Below the pieces are notes generated by a model. The model did no database searches, was not told the origin of the DNA, and was given only the letters and a program-made list of their open reading frames with translations. A stretch of 64,000 nt of DNA from Halocafeteria seosinensis. Taxonomy: Eukaryota > Sar > Bigyra > Bicosoecida. Shown one piece after another: positions 46,796 to 56,730 of the stretch (its first letter is position 1; each line of letters starts with the position of its first letter). The stretch lies in NCBI GenBank assembly GCA_001687465.1, contig LVLI01000599.1, positions 1-64,000 of the forward strand, read 5' to 3'. A program made the translations under genes and the position numbers.

Positions 46796-48358
46796 TCACT
46801 CTTTCCCTTTGTCTCCTTGCTGCTGTTGTAACTGGGGTAGCATTTGGTCTAATATGGCTTGTGCCTGCTCAGGTGGTACACATTGACCACCGATGCGAAC
46901 ATAGTTGCTAGGAGTATTCTCTGCTTCTGGTGTTACAGATCTGGAATCTCCTCGTTCCAGTTCAACACGCTTTTTCGAACGTCCCTGGTGGTGCGCAACT
47001 TGCAACTTTTGTATTCCCTGTTCCACAGTTGACGACTGTGTGTCTTGGGAACCTTTCTCCTCAATAGAATGTACCTGTATATAATACACAAGATGACTAG
47101 CTTCCGGAACAGTTGGGGGAAGGCCGGACAACCCAAAGGCTACTTCCGGAGATACGATTATCGTAGCGCTTGCCCCAACGGGAACACTTTCGAGACCTGC
47201 ACAAAGACCACGGGGCACAGGTACAAACAACTTTGTGTCATAGTTGTCCCCGACGAATACAGTAGCATGCTCCGAAATATTCATGGTAAAAAGACCACCG
47301 TTGCATTTGTCAACCTCCATTGCTGATTCCCTGCTTCCGTCCCAGACAAGGACAGTGAATGACACAGATACCGTGTCCCCTACGGAGGGAGATACATTAG
47401 GCTCAGCGCCTCCCGAACATTGCAGTATAGCGTAGCCTTTATCAATCAAGTCATCAAAAGCTTCAATATCGTCGATAACCACCCGGTACTTTTTCGAGTT
47501 CCGTGGCGAGGGAGGCTCTAGCGTGGACTCAGACCGTCCAGTGGCTGTAATAGCGTTTGAAGCCTCCTCTGAATTGTTTATATCCGACGATGCGATTCCC
47601 GTAGCTTCATTTTCTGAATCCTGATTAAGCAAGTTTCTATCACTTGGCTGTGCAGTTACGGGAGATTCCGGGAAGAGGAATGTAAGTATCAAAGCCGCCG
47701 CATTCGGGTCTTGTATGGCCTTTTGAAGATAAGCATTTACTGCGTTGCGACGTAACTCTTGTGTATACGCTGTCTTCTTGGATACCATTAGCTCTTTTTT
47801 CCTTAAATCAACGTCTACCTCCAATTGGGGACAGAGCCCGCGTAGGTTGCTGTCCAGTTCCAGGAACTCGTGATACCGCTTTTCGACTACTCTGAGTCGT
47901 TTTAGGACCACTTCTACTTTATATAACGTTCGAATTTCTATAGGTTCTCTGCACACTAGTTTTCTTTCGGCGGCGCTCACTTCAATCCGTCGAATATATT
48001 CCGAAGAACGGAAGCTCAGAGTTGTCGGTTTACTCTTCTCCTTGCGCTTCCTGGTCCTCGATTTGAGTCCTCGCAGTGGTTCTCCGTGGACAGCCTCATG
48101 CTCTGTTATTTCTGTGAGGTAGTTACAGGGAACCAGTCCACGCTCTTCTTCCGGGGAAACCTTTCTGTAATCTCGTGTCTTATACACACAAGCGCGCCAC
48201 CATCCAAAATGTTCGGCCGATTCAATTTTCAAGATATCCCCCGATCGGAACTTAAGGTCACCGGGTTCCTCCCCTTTGAATGTCCATAGAGCCTGCACAT
48301 ACTGAGGAACATGCGCTTCCTCATTAGTAGCTTCCCCATTTTCTTGCGAATGGCTCAT
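46796..48358 (-). CDS. SH3-PX-FKBP fusion protein
   Basis: Single exon, 520 aa. SH3 domain at about 20-84 (VQALWTFKGEEPGDLKFRSG, GWWRACVYK, RGLVPCNYLTEI, all key SH3 positions). A basic linker, then a PX domain at about 120-230 (EIRTLYKVEVVLKRLRVVEK, RYHEFLELDSNLRGLCPQ) expected to bind phosphoinositides such as PI3P. An acidic/Ser-rich linker, then an FKBP-type peptidyl-prolyl isomerase fold at about 315-445 (PSVGDTVSVSFTVLVWDGS, PVPRGLCAGLESVPVGASAT, SPEVAFGLSGLPPTVPEASH). Several FKBP active-site aromatics look replaced, so isomerase activity is doubtful. A Gln-rich tail follows. SH3+PX is known from sorting nexins and NADPH-oxidase adaptors, but I know of no FKBP domain joined to it. All three domains lie in one uninterrupted frame, so this is not an annotation merge. 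Confidence 0.85.
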   Translation of the reverse strand: MSHSQENGEATNEEAHVPQYVQALWTFKGEEPGDLKFRSGDILKIESAEHFGWWRACVYKTRDYRKVSPEEERGLVPCNYLTEITEHEAVHGEPLRGLKSRTRKRKEKSKPTTLSFRSSEYIRRIEVSAAERKLVCREPIEIRTLYKVEVVLKRLRVVEKRYHEFLELDSNLRGLCPQLEVDVDLRKKELMVSKKTAYTQELRRNAVNAYLQKAIQDPNAAALILTFLFPESPVTAQPSDRNLLNQDSENEATGIASSDINNSEEASNAITATGRSESTLEPPSPRNSKKYRVVIDDIEAFDDLIDKGYAILQCSGGAEPNVSPSVGDTVSVSFTVLVWDGSRESAMEVDKCNGGLFTMNISEHATVFVGDNYDTKLFVPVPRGLCAGLESVPVGASATIIVSPEVAFGLSGLPPTVPEASHLVYYIQVHSIEEKGSQDTQSSTVEQGIQKLQVAHHQGRSKKRVELERGDSRSVTPEAENTPSNYVRIGGQCVPPEQAQAILDQMLPQLQQQQGDKGKE

Positions 48359-49011
48359 TATTCACCTGTGCAATTATCTAGCCGGGGTTCATTACAGCAG
48401 GGCGTGGAATCTCTTCAGCGAATCAATCACCATGTATCCTTCTTAAAACGAGGGCTCTGTTAAGCTATATATACCAACACATATTCAGGCCATTGACCCA
48501 TGAGCTCTGGTGGTTTATCACGAGGGAGGCACATCTATATCAATACTGGACTGAAGGGAAGCTGTTCCAAACTAACCCAACTGCTGCCGACATTTGTGTA
48601 TGAACAATTTGTACCGTACAAGTTAGGGGGGCGCTAGGCTAGCGCCATTAGACGCGCATACATATTGGGTACCCATATCTTGTGTCAATTTCTTAATGGT
48701 TTGTCTGAAGACCTATTAATCTAGCCTAGGAGGAGCCACGAGATCAGAAGAGGTCGAATCCCTCCCGGCGCTGGAGGCCTTTAGCCACGGTAGTTGTCCA
48801 TAATACATATAAAGAAAGCCCTCTTCTAACACGCTAATGTTATCAGTGCAAACCATTGATCGTGTAATGCTGTCTGATGTTGCTGCATTATGATTCAGCA
48901 GGAGATCCAATGAGACATTGTTCCAGGGATACCCAGTGCGGTCTTCCATAATAGCGCCCATTCTCCGGGGACGATGATGTATCCGCCATCATCCTGCATC
49001 TCGCAGACTTT
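48359..49011. other. Intergenic SH3-PX-FKBP / V-ATPase e
   Basis: About 650 bp between two minus-strand genes. A complete 81-codon minus-strand frame (48961-48716, MGAIMEDRTGYPWN...) has no known family and is probably 3' UTR or chance. A GGTCGAATCC string near 48754 recalls a tRNA T-loop, but no cloverleaf forms around it. Confidence 0.4.
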
Positions 49012-49317
49012 CTATTCTTCCAGCTCGGGGTGAATTATCGGGTGCCATTGATGCAACCATGTGCAAATCCAGAGCATCCAGAGACAGACCACCGCAAGAA
49101 CTACCGAAGCGCAAAATATTCTGCGCTTTCACGGACATTCTCTTACCGTCATTTCTATACTTCCACAAGTATGAGAGGTTCTTCTATCAAGCACGTACCT
49201 GTAAGTTGCTCCAGCCATACACTTGCCACATCGTAGCATGCCTCCCAGTAGGCCGGCGATGATGCCGATCACCACAAACGCTATTGTTCCATTGGTTAAT
49301 GCAGATGGAACACTCAT
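49012..49317 (-). CDS. ATP6V0E1: V-ATPase V0 subunit e (Vma9-like)
   Basis: Two exons: 49317-49199 and 49120-49012; 75 aa. Two membrane spans: TIAFVVIGIIAGLLGGML and VVLAVVCLWMLWICTWL, followed by HQWHPIIHPELEE. This matches the length, two-span layout and the short post-span motif of yeast Vma9 (QLHPLVAPR) and animal ATP6V0E (QLNPLFGP). The subunit is part of the membrane sector of the proton pump that acidifies vacuoles and acidocalcisomes. The 78-bp intron creates the family ending; the unspliced frame does not. It is head-to-head with the EF-hand pyrophosphatase, 243 bp apart. Small hydrophobic proteins are easy to mis-assign, hence moderate confidence. Confidence 0.75.
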
Positions 49318-49560
49318 TTTAACTATCCCTACTATAAATATATATTCACTTGGTATAGCTTGTTTCTGAATCTACCACTGCTATGTGCATGTATCCCACA
49401 CAACACTTGAATGGACCCTGTAAATGAACCCGGACAATCCACCCGTATTTTGGCAGAGTACTTCAATTGGAACCCAGAAACTTGTACCACAGTAGAGCTG
49501 TCAGCAACTGAATTGACGTAACAAAGTTAACGCTGATTTAATAACAACAGAAAGGAGAGA
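49318..49560. promoter_or_regulatory. Bidirectional promoter V-ATPase e / EF-hand pyrophosphatase
   Basis: 243 bp between divergent start codons; an AT-rich TATAAATATATA stretch lies at 49334-49345. Confidence 0.5.
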
Positions 49561-51484
49561 ATGAGGCATGTGGTGCAAGCTGTCAAGCATGGACGCCATC
49601 GCATGCACTCCCGGTATCCATTGGGAACTTTGACGGCTCCTCTACAGCACTCCACAAGGATATGTGAGACACAAAGGCTCTCCAGGGTTTTCGATCGACC
49701 ATTTGCTGGACGGTCGATGGGGGAAGAAGATCAGCTGGAACAGCAGGAAGAGAGAGCTCAAAACAAGGAAGAAGCTGTGGCACAATCATTCTTCAACATG
49801 CTGGATGTAAACCAGAGCGGCGCGATCGAGTCCGACGATCTTGTGGTACGTGACCGTGACCCGGTAGGAGGTGAAATGGTAACACTCTTTGTACCTGCTT
49901 TCTTATCGCAGAGAATATCGCAAACACTGAAGGAGCCGTTGTCAAAGGATGCTGCTGAATTCGCCGTGGATTCGATCACGGACGAGGCGGCGATAGACTA
50001 TGAGCATTTCTTACAGTATGTCAACAGAAGATTCAACTTCCTGTGAATGCAGTGTTTGTAAAACATTGTTTTGTAATTATTTGCTGATTTGTTCAAGGGT
50101 TTGGGCCGCACTTCCTGTAGGTGAGAATAACCGTGGTCCCCCAGATGACCCAATTCTCGATCCAGACGAACTCAAACAGTGGAAGAAAATCCAAGATCTC
50201 ATGTCAAGGTTCATATTTCTCTACGCCCGAGCATCAAACCCGGAGATGGCCTCAGTAACTACCTTTGAGGAGGGGTCCTTCCCCGGCGCCGAATGGAGAA
50301 TGCGTTTCGCCATTGCTTCAGCATCAGCACTGGGTCCCGATACTGTGGCTCTCGACCAAACTCCGGAGAACAACCATACTCTCATCACTGAAGCACCACG
50401 GGTTGATGATGTATCGCTTGAAAAGCTGCAAAATCTGAAAGAGGAGAATGTCCTCCCGGAGATAGAAACCATACCCCCCACTCAGTCCAGAAGATTTGCT
50501 GATTCTCTTGGCTTGGGGGTTTCATCCCAGCAAGAAGAAGATCGACTAGAGGAAGCACTTAAGGAGCAGTACTTGAATGCTTCTTCGGCTCACAATGAAG
50601 CTGTTTCTGGCAATAAAGTAAGAATTTTTAATTTTTTGGTCATGCAACTTCATCATCTTATTCTCGTATCACGCTTACTGCCAGGTCCCTTGGATGAAGA
50701 GACGCTTGTATTACGTGACGAAAGAGAACCAGGAGCTTACTACTGACATTAGTCCTTGGCATGATATACCCCTTATGGCAAGTGTTGATCGATTCCACGT
50801 TGGGGCATAATTTGGTTTGACGTATACAGTATCTTTTACTCCGCAGAACAATGACGGCACCTTCAACGCTGTCATCGAGATCCCGAAATGGTCTCGAGCT
50901 AAACTTGAATGTGCTACTAACGAGCCGTTCAACCCATTTAAGCATGACACGAAAAAGGGGAAGCTCCGAAACTACGAATGGGGCGACCTCTCCTGGAACT
51001 ATGGCTTTTTGCCGCAAACGTGGGAAGATCCCCAGATACAGGATCATTTGACTGGCTATAACGGCGATGGGGATCCTGTGGATATTGTCGAGATCGGCCA
51101 ACGGTGTTGGCCTGTGGGAACCGTTGTTCGCACTAAAGTTTTGGGGGCGTTCGCAATGGTTGACGAAGGGGAAACGGATTGGAAGGTGATATGCTTGAAT
51201 GTTGTCGATCCCATGGCTCATCAGATCAATGACATCGATGACGTAGAGGTAAGGGGAGGAGCTACGATCATAGCGCTCTGAGTACCTTGACGGCTATATC
51301 CCCATTGCAGGTACACATGCCTGGATGTTTGGCAGCAATCAGACGATGGTTTCGCCTATACAAGTTGCCGAACGTGAACGAGTTCGCACTGCAAGGTCTA
51401 GCCCAATCCAGAGAACGTACTATAGATATCCTCCGAGAGACGCACCGACAATGGCATCAAGGTTTACTGGATAGAGATGCGTAG
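49561..51484 (+). CDS. EF-hand / soluble inorganic pyrophosphatase fusion
   Basis: Six exons: 49561-49845, 49912-50015, 50098-50617, 50685-50777, 50847-51248, 51311-51484; about 525 aa. The N-terminus is basic, with no acidic residue in the first about 35 positions, and may be a targeting sequence. An EF-hand loop follows (DVNQSGAIESDD, about 82-93), then a helical linker of about 190 residues, then a family I pyrophosphatase: LTTDISPWHDIPL, AVIEIPKWSRAKLE, GKLRNYEWGDLSWNYGFLPQ, TWEDP, GDGDPVDIVEIG (catalytic Asp cluster) and VDEGETDWKVI. It hydrolyses PPi to phosphate. Kinetoplastid acidocalcisomal pyrophosphatases (VSP1) also join an EF-hand to this domain. The fourth intron appears to use a GC donor (ATG|GCAAGT). 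The stop is 13 bp from that of the lectin gene. Confidence 0.88.
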
Positions 51485-51497
51485 ATTGTTTTAGTTC

Positions 51498-54466
51498 TCA
51501 CGACCGGGTTTGGCGAAGCTGGGAGAAGGACCACGCTAAAATGTCATGTGTTTGCCACACTTGGGCTGTAGTGCTCGCCGAAAACCCGACCCATGCCCGA
51601 CCATCACTCATGTCGAGAGTTTCCCGGAGGTTTAACGGCACAGCCAGCACTGGCACCGTGTCGTCATACAAGTAAACTGATAGCAATCCCATCGATTGCT
51701 TCCATGTTCCCAAACCTCCAGCAATGTAGAACTTGTCTGTCAGGAAATGGGCGACATTCATTAGGTTTTTCGCTATCTGTCCCATTCTTTGAGCGTCGAA
51801 AGTTGGTTCATAAGTCACTCGAACTTCTATAATTCCACACCTCCCGTCGGTGAGATCGGGAACACCGGCTGTCGTTTCCCCTAAGCTGTAACTGTGATTC
51901 GCTGAGTTGCTCCTGTCGCTTGTTCGAGCGTGCAGCGAGATATGGTTTTCATAGGGATCAAGATTCTCGGAGTCAAACCAAGTGTCAAACTCCAGAGCTA
52001 CACTGTTGTTAATCCCGGCGTATCCAAGTCCATCTCCTCCTCGTCCCAAAGAAGTTGAAGCTTCATTTTGAATAATAAACGCTATGCCAGACCCTCCACG
52101 GCTTCTACAGTTCGTAAAAACGCCATCCATAGTTTTGCAGAAGGAGGAAGGAGTCGCCATTCGCAACACGAAGGACGTTTCGAACCCTTCGTCGACTAGT
52201 TGTTTACGCTTGTACCACGCTGCTCCAACTTGAGAGGGTACGCTCGCCGTCAACCGCAACAGTGATTCGCAAGGTGGAATCGCCTGGTTCATATACTCAC
52301 TGATGTCCATATCTGTTATCTGTGAGGAAGAAATGAGCCTCGAGTTTGGCCTCGGCATTTGTACCGCTTTGTCGAACAGTGACACATTCAGTTGTCGCAT
52401 AGCTTCTGCAACATCGGAAGCATTGGGCAAAGCAAAGGCATAGTCGATAAAGGATACATTTCTCCAAGCGATAGACAACAATTGATCTAAGCCACCCTCA
52501 TCGGATAATTCCTTCGTTTGCTGTTTAATATGAGTTGCGCGAAACGGAACATTGTTTAGCGACGAAGGACGCAAATGCGCTACAGCGAAGCAAAAGAGTT
52601 CGCGATGTTCCACCGACCGACGAGGATTTTCAAGGGGCTCTTCGTCGTCACAGGCTTTCCACCATAGAAGTTTTCGATCGTCTCCATATTTGTCTACACA
52701 AGTAGCAGTGGCATTGCAGCCTCCTATTGACGCAGTACCAACGAGGACCAGGCCGTAGTGCCCTTCGGATCCACGACTTCCTCTGGGACCGAGAATAACC
52801 CTGGAGTCACTAGGACCATGTTCTAACGTCTTGTTTAACGAAAAACTCTCAAAACTGAAGTCAGTTACTAATGTTCTCTCTATGGAAGTTTCCTGACTGA
52901 ATCCGCCAATGACGTTCGGCAAGACCTGTTCTCGTCTACCATAGGCGTCCACTTCTCTCCATCTGCAGTTTTCGGATAACCTATCTTCCGATAAAGAAGC
53001 TATTCGGAATTGATACCGAGCATACAGGTCTAAATCTGTTATTGTTGTGGTTGTGATATTACCCACAATGTAGTTCATTTCTCCATGGTCCCCACCCCAT
53101 GCAGTCCATGCTCCGTCATTTGTCTCAAGGAATTCATCACACACATGTTCCTTTACGGGGATAGTCGATTCTTTGTGTATTCCATCAAGAATGGAACTGC
53201 TTATTCTTTCAAATCGACGCATGGCACCGAAGGGAGCATCAGAGTTGTTGCACGGATATTCTTGTCGAAGTGTTGCGTTCCGGAGCAGCACCTCTAATTC
53301 TTTTTCCTTTCTTCCTTGAATTAGAAACCCTGTAATCATTGTATTATTCCAAAAATCTGTTCCAAGACTCCAGCGGAGATCTAAATGCCGTGAGCCAATG
53401 TTACTGACCACCAACATTGCGGGTGGAGTAGGTGCGGTAACATAGTCAAAGAGTGTCGCAGTAGTTGTCAGGTACGGTAAAAACCCGTTGGCGAGATCCA
53501 TAGTGATGCCAGTTCCAGAGCCAGGAGGAGACGTACACCACAGGACTTGCCCGTTTTCATTCTGCGTCACGTTCCTACATACACGCTCCCCGAGTAGGAC
53601 TCGAGTTCCACTCGGCCCGAAGTTGTATCCTTCCACTCTAATACGCTCACCACCTCCTAAGCGGCAACTGAAGGTCTTAGAGATGGGAAGGGTAGCATCT
53701 TGCTGAGCGTCTTCGAAGCCTTCAAGAGCTGCAGACATAGAACTAAAGAATGCAGTTGTTGGGGTTCCCATGCATTCTGGATCGGCACCTGTGTTGCCAA
53801 GATCGTTGTTACATCCGTCCAGTTTCAGGACAACCGGTTTATCAGCAATTTTAGTATAGTGTAGGTTAAGGACTACAGACGCCCCTGATCCCAGACCTCT
53901 AACCCGAAATCGCATTGACGTTGCGTACAGCAGCGTCTTCGGCGGTTCGAAATCTAGCTGCCTCTCCAACATTTCTGAGTAGGCTGTTTCCACAAGGCCA
54001 GTACCGGGTAGAGTAAACGAATACGATAGTGTACCAGTAGTGTTTCTGTCTACTCCCTGTGTGGCCAAGGTCGCATCGAGTGTTAATGGTTGACCAAGGT
54101 GCATGGCACGAACGGCTAGCACCGAATATTGTGTAATGGGGGCGAAAAAGGGTGGTGAATCGATTTCAGCTCCGTCTCTTTCGAGGATTAGCTGCAGGAC
54201 GCCGTTTCGATGGCGCACCGTCATGCCACTCTCTTCGATGGAGGAAGATCCCCAATTCCAGCGACTGATGCTAAAATCATAACTCACTGAACGAAAGCAC
54301 ATCACAAGTGTAACTCAGCAACTACGAAGGGGAAGTATCTCCACTTACAATGCTCGAAGAGTTCTAGGCTGGAGCTATCCGCTGCGTTTGTGTACCCCGT
54401 CCAAAATGAGACCGTGATTCCTAGAAGGCATAATACAGTGTACGCTATCCTGTGCTGCATCCTCAT
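51498..54466 (-). CDS. Secreted multidomain lectin-like protein (IPT/TIG, FN3, ConA-like)
   Basis: Two exons: 54466-54349 and 54286-51498; about 968 aa. The short first exon encodes a signal peptide (AYTVLCLLGITVSFW, cleavage near TNA|ADSS). The body has many N-glycosylation sites and cysteines. Visible domains: an IPT/TIG-like repeat (SCRLGGGERIRVEGYNFGPS, RVLLGERVC, about 255-310); a fibronectin III-like region (APTPPAMLVVSNIGSRHLDL, ITGFLIQG, YARYQFRIASL); and a C-terminal L-type lectin/ConA-like jelly roll (about 735-955: GSGIAFIIQNEASTSLGRGG, GYAGINNSVALEFDTWFDS, ENHISLHART, WVGFSAST). No membrane anchor follows, so it is probably secreted or cell-wall bound, binding glycans. Function beyond that is unknown; the lectin domain is the best-supported part. 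Confidence 0.82.
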
Positions 54467-54572
54467 GGTACATGAAGTTTGTACCCCGTTGCCCCCGTTT
54501 CAAAGCCTTCCTCGAACCTGAGCCAACCACGTGCCTAACACTAGCATTTCATAAAACAGTTCCAAAATTTAT

Positions 54573-56730
54573 ATGTACATTATCAAGTTTGCCGTACGTA
54601 ATGGAATCCTCTTGCATGCTAATGAGCCGCCCAGCTGCATCCGGGCCCCCAGCCCGGAGGCTAACGTCTGTCTTTCGAAAGCTCAAAAATTGCACGAACT
54701 TTGGAAGGTTGTTTTGATGACTCTATCGGACATTTTCATGCCCATTTTCTTCTTTACATCTCAATGGTTTAAACAAAGAACAATGTCATTCCTTTTGAGG
54801 GATGAATTATTTGATCATGGCATCGTATGCTCCCATCATCGGCAGCCTAGTGTAGGCCAGATTCATACGATTGTGCGTGGATTACTGGAAAAAACACAGG
54901 ATAAGCTCTTTGCTAGGTACGTTTACTTTCTTAGCGTATACCTTAGGGTATCCGTCATGCTCGCATTAGATATTTGTGCTCTATGAATCTCCAGTAAGGA
55001 CTTAGTTTGTCGACTCTTGGAAGAAACACTGCATTGGAAGAAGGCCCATTCCCATCTGTAAGGAGAACCCAAATGCTTGTATTAGTGGATCATGATACTA
55101 ATCTTTGCGGATACCGACGCAGCTTTTGTGCTTTGGCTTACGAGTTCGCTGGAGACACAGAAAGAGGTCAGTCAGGTCGTTTTGTACTGGCGTTAACTAT
55201 GCTTATTTATCGTTGTGTGTGCTGCATTTGAGTCCAGGAAAACTACCCATTATAGAAGTAGCACTCTACCTGCTAGTCCATGCTTATAAACGGCCTGCAC
55301 AACGTCAAGCCTCTCATATGGTGGCTGCATGGCCTCAGGCTAACCAGGGTCACTTGGCAGAATCGTCACCAGGGGGTAAGGTGGAGCACCGGGTTAGTGC
55401 GTTCTCCACGGAGTCTTCGACAAGACAAGCAGGTTTGCAAGAGTACAAGGCTGAATGTGAAAGTAGGGTCCAATTTGTCCTCAAATATCTGCCCGACATT
55501 CTGGCCGACTTAAGCAAATACCATCGAAACAAACTTCCCCGCACTCTGACAGATAGACTACAGTTTTTGATAAATGGTGTTGCGAACGAGCGAGTGGCCA
55601 CATTGCGCGATGTTCTCTTGAGAAATCACTCATTGAGTGAAGAAGATTTAACCAATCCAGTGGCACTTTCCAAGAGCATACAGGAGCTTCTGATGTGTAG
55701 AGAGGACTTCGTGCATGACTCCACCGGAGGGGAGCGCCAACCAATATATTCTCCCACTCATCAAAAGCTACGAGTCGTGGGTTATCATAAGTCGCTGCAC
55801 ATATCCGCGTCTGCGCGAAGCCAAAACAACAAACAGGAGGGAGTGCTTCCAGATATCCGCATAGAAAACTGCACCGAAAGCCAGATATATATTTTACGCC
55901 CAGCTAGATACGTCTTAGTTCGAGGATGCCACCGATGCACCATCGTTTTGGCTGCGGTGGAAAACTACGTGACCGTTGAAACATGTGACAATTCAGAAGT
56001 GACTGTAGCTTGCTCAAGAATTAGGGTCGTCAACTGTGTTGAGATGAATTGCTTCATCTTCAGTAAACGTCAGCCAGTAGTCGCAGGTGACTGTCGCGAT
56101 ATTCACCTTGGACCATTTGGAATTACATACCCGCTGCTTGCTCGTGATATGTTTCATGTGTCTCTTATTTCCACAGAGTTTACACCAGAGACAACAAAAG
56201 GATGGATAGAGATCGCTTCTTCTGCCATTCGCCATCCGCCAAATCTCTGGAATGAGCCTGTGTTAGTAGATCTCATTAGTCCTCACGAGGACGACACCCT
56301 GCACTCGGAAGCAAAAGTTCATTACAATCTGGACTCAGAACATAAGGAGTCACAGCGTCAACAAATTGGCATAATACCTCCTGAGGAGTTTTTCTATCAA
56401 ACGGTTCCGTGGTTCGGTGTGGAGACGGAAGACAGCATGGTTTATGACTACCCACAAAGGCCCATAATCGAAGTACCTCGAGCATACAAAATCAGCGTTG
56501 CCCAGAAGGCAGAAATTGCCGGACAAGTTCGTGCGGAGTTGCAGAAAGCATCCGAAGAACTATCTGAGGAATCATATGCAGAGCTTCAAGCCGCTATACA
56601 GGGACACTTTAGAGAGTGGTTGGTATCTACAGGCTCTGCTCGGACAGTCAGCAATCTCGTGAAGTATCATAGACGGCAAAATCACAACGCCGGATCCCCT
56701 TTGAAACAGCTTGCCTTATCATCTGAATAG
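54573..56730 (+). CDS. TBCCD1: TBCC domain-containing protein 1 (TBCCD1)
   Basis: Four exons as modelled: 54573-54916, 54995-55057, 55123-55166, 55238-56730; about 647 aa (human 557). The C-terminal half carries the TBCC/CARP beta-helix: IRIENCTESQIYILRPARYV, LVRGCHRCTIVLAAVENYVT, RIRVVNCVEMNCFIFSKRQP, GPFGITYPLLARDM, then PPEEFFYQTVPWF and the family ending HFREWLVSTGSARTVSNLV. TBCCD1 localises to centrosome or basal body and positions centrioles, nucleus and Golgi in Chlamydomonas, trypanosomes and animals. The first exon is the weakest part: its start and the MTLSDIFMPIFFF stretch could hide another intron. It lies 106 bp head-to-head from the lectin gene. Confidence 0.85.

Noticed and set aside
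48741-48775. tRNA T-loop-like string GGTCGAATCC
   Set aside because: No matching acceptor, D or anticodon stems on either strand.
48716-48961. 81-codon minus-strand ORF next to V-ATPase e
   Set aside because: No family similarity, no introns, likely 3' UTR or chance.
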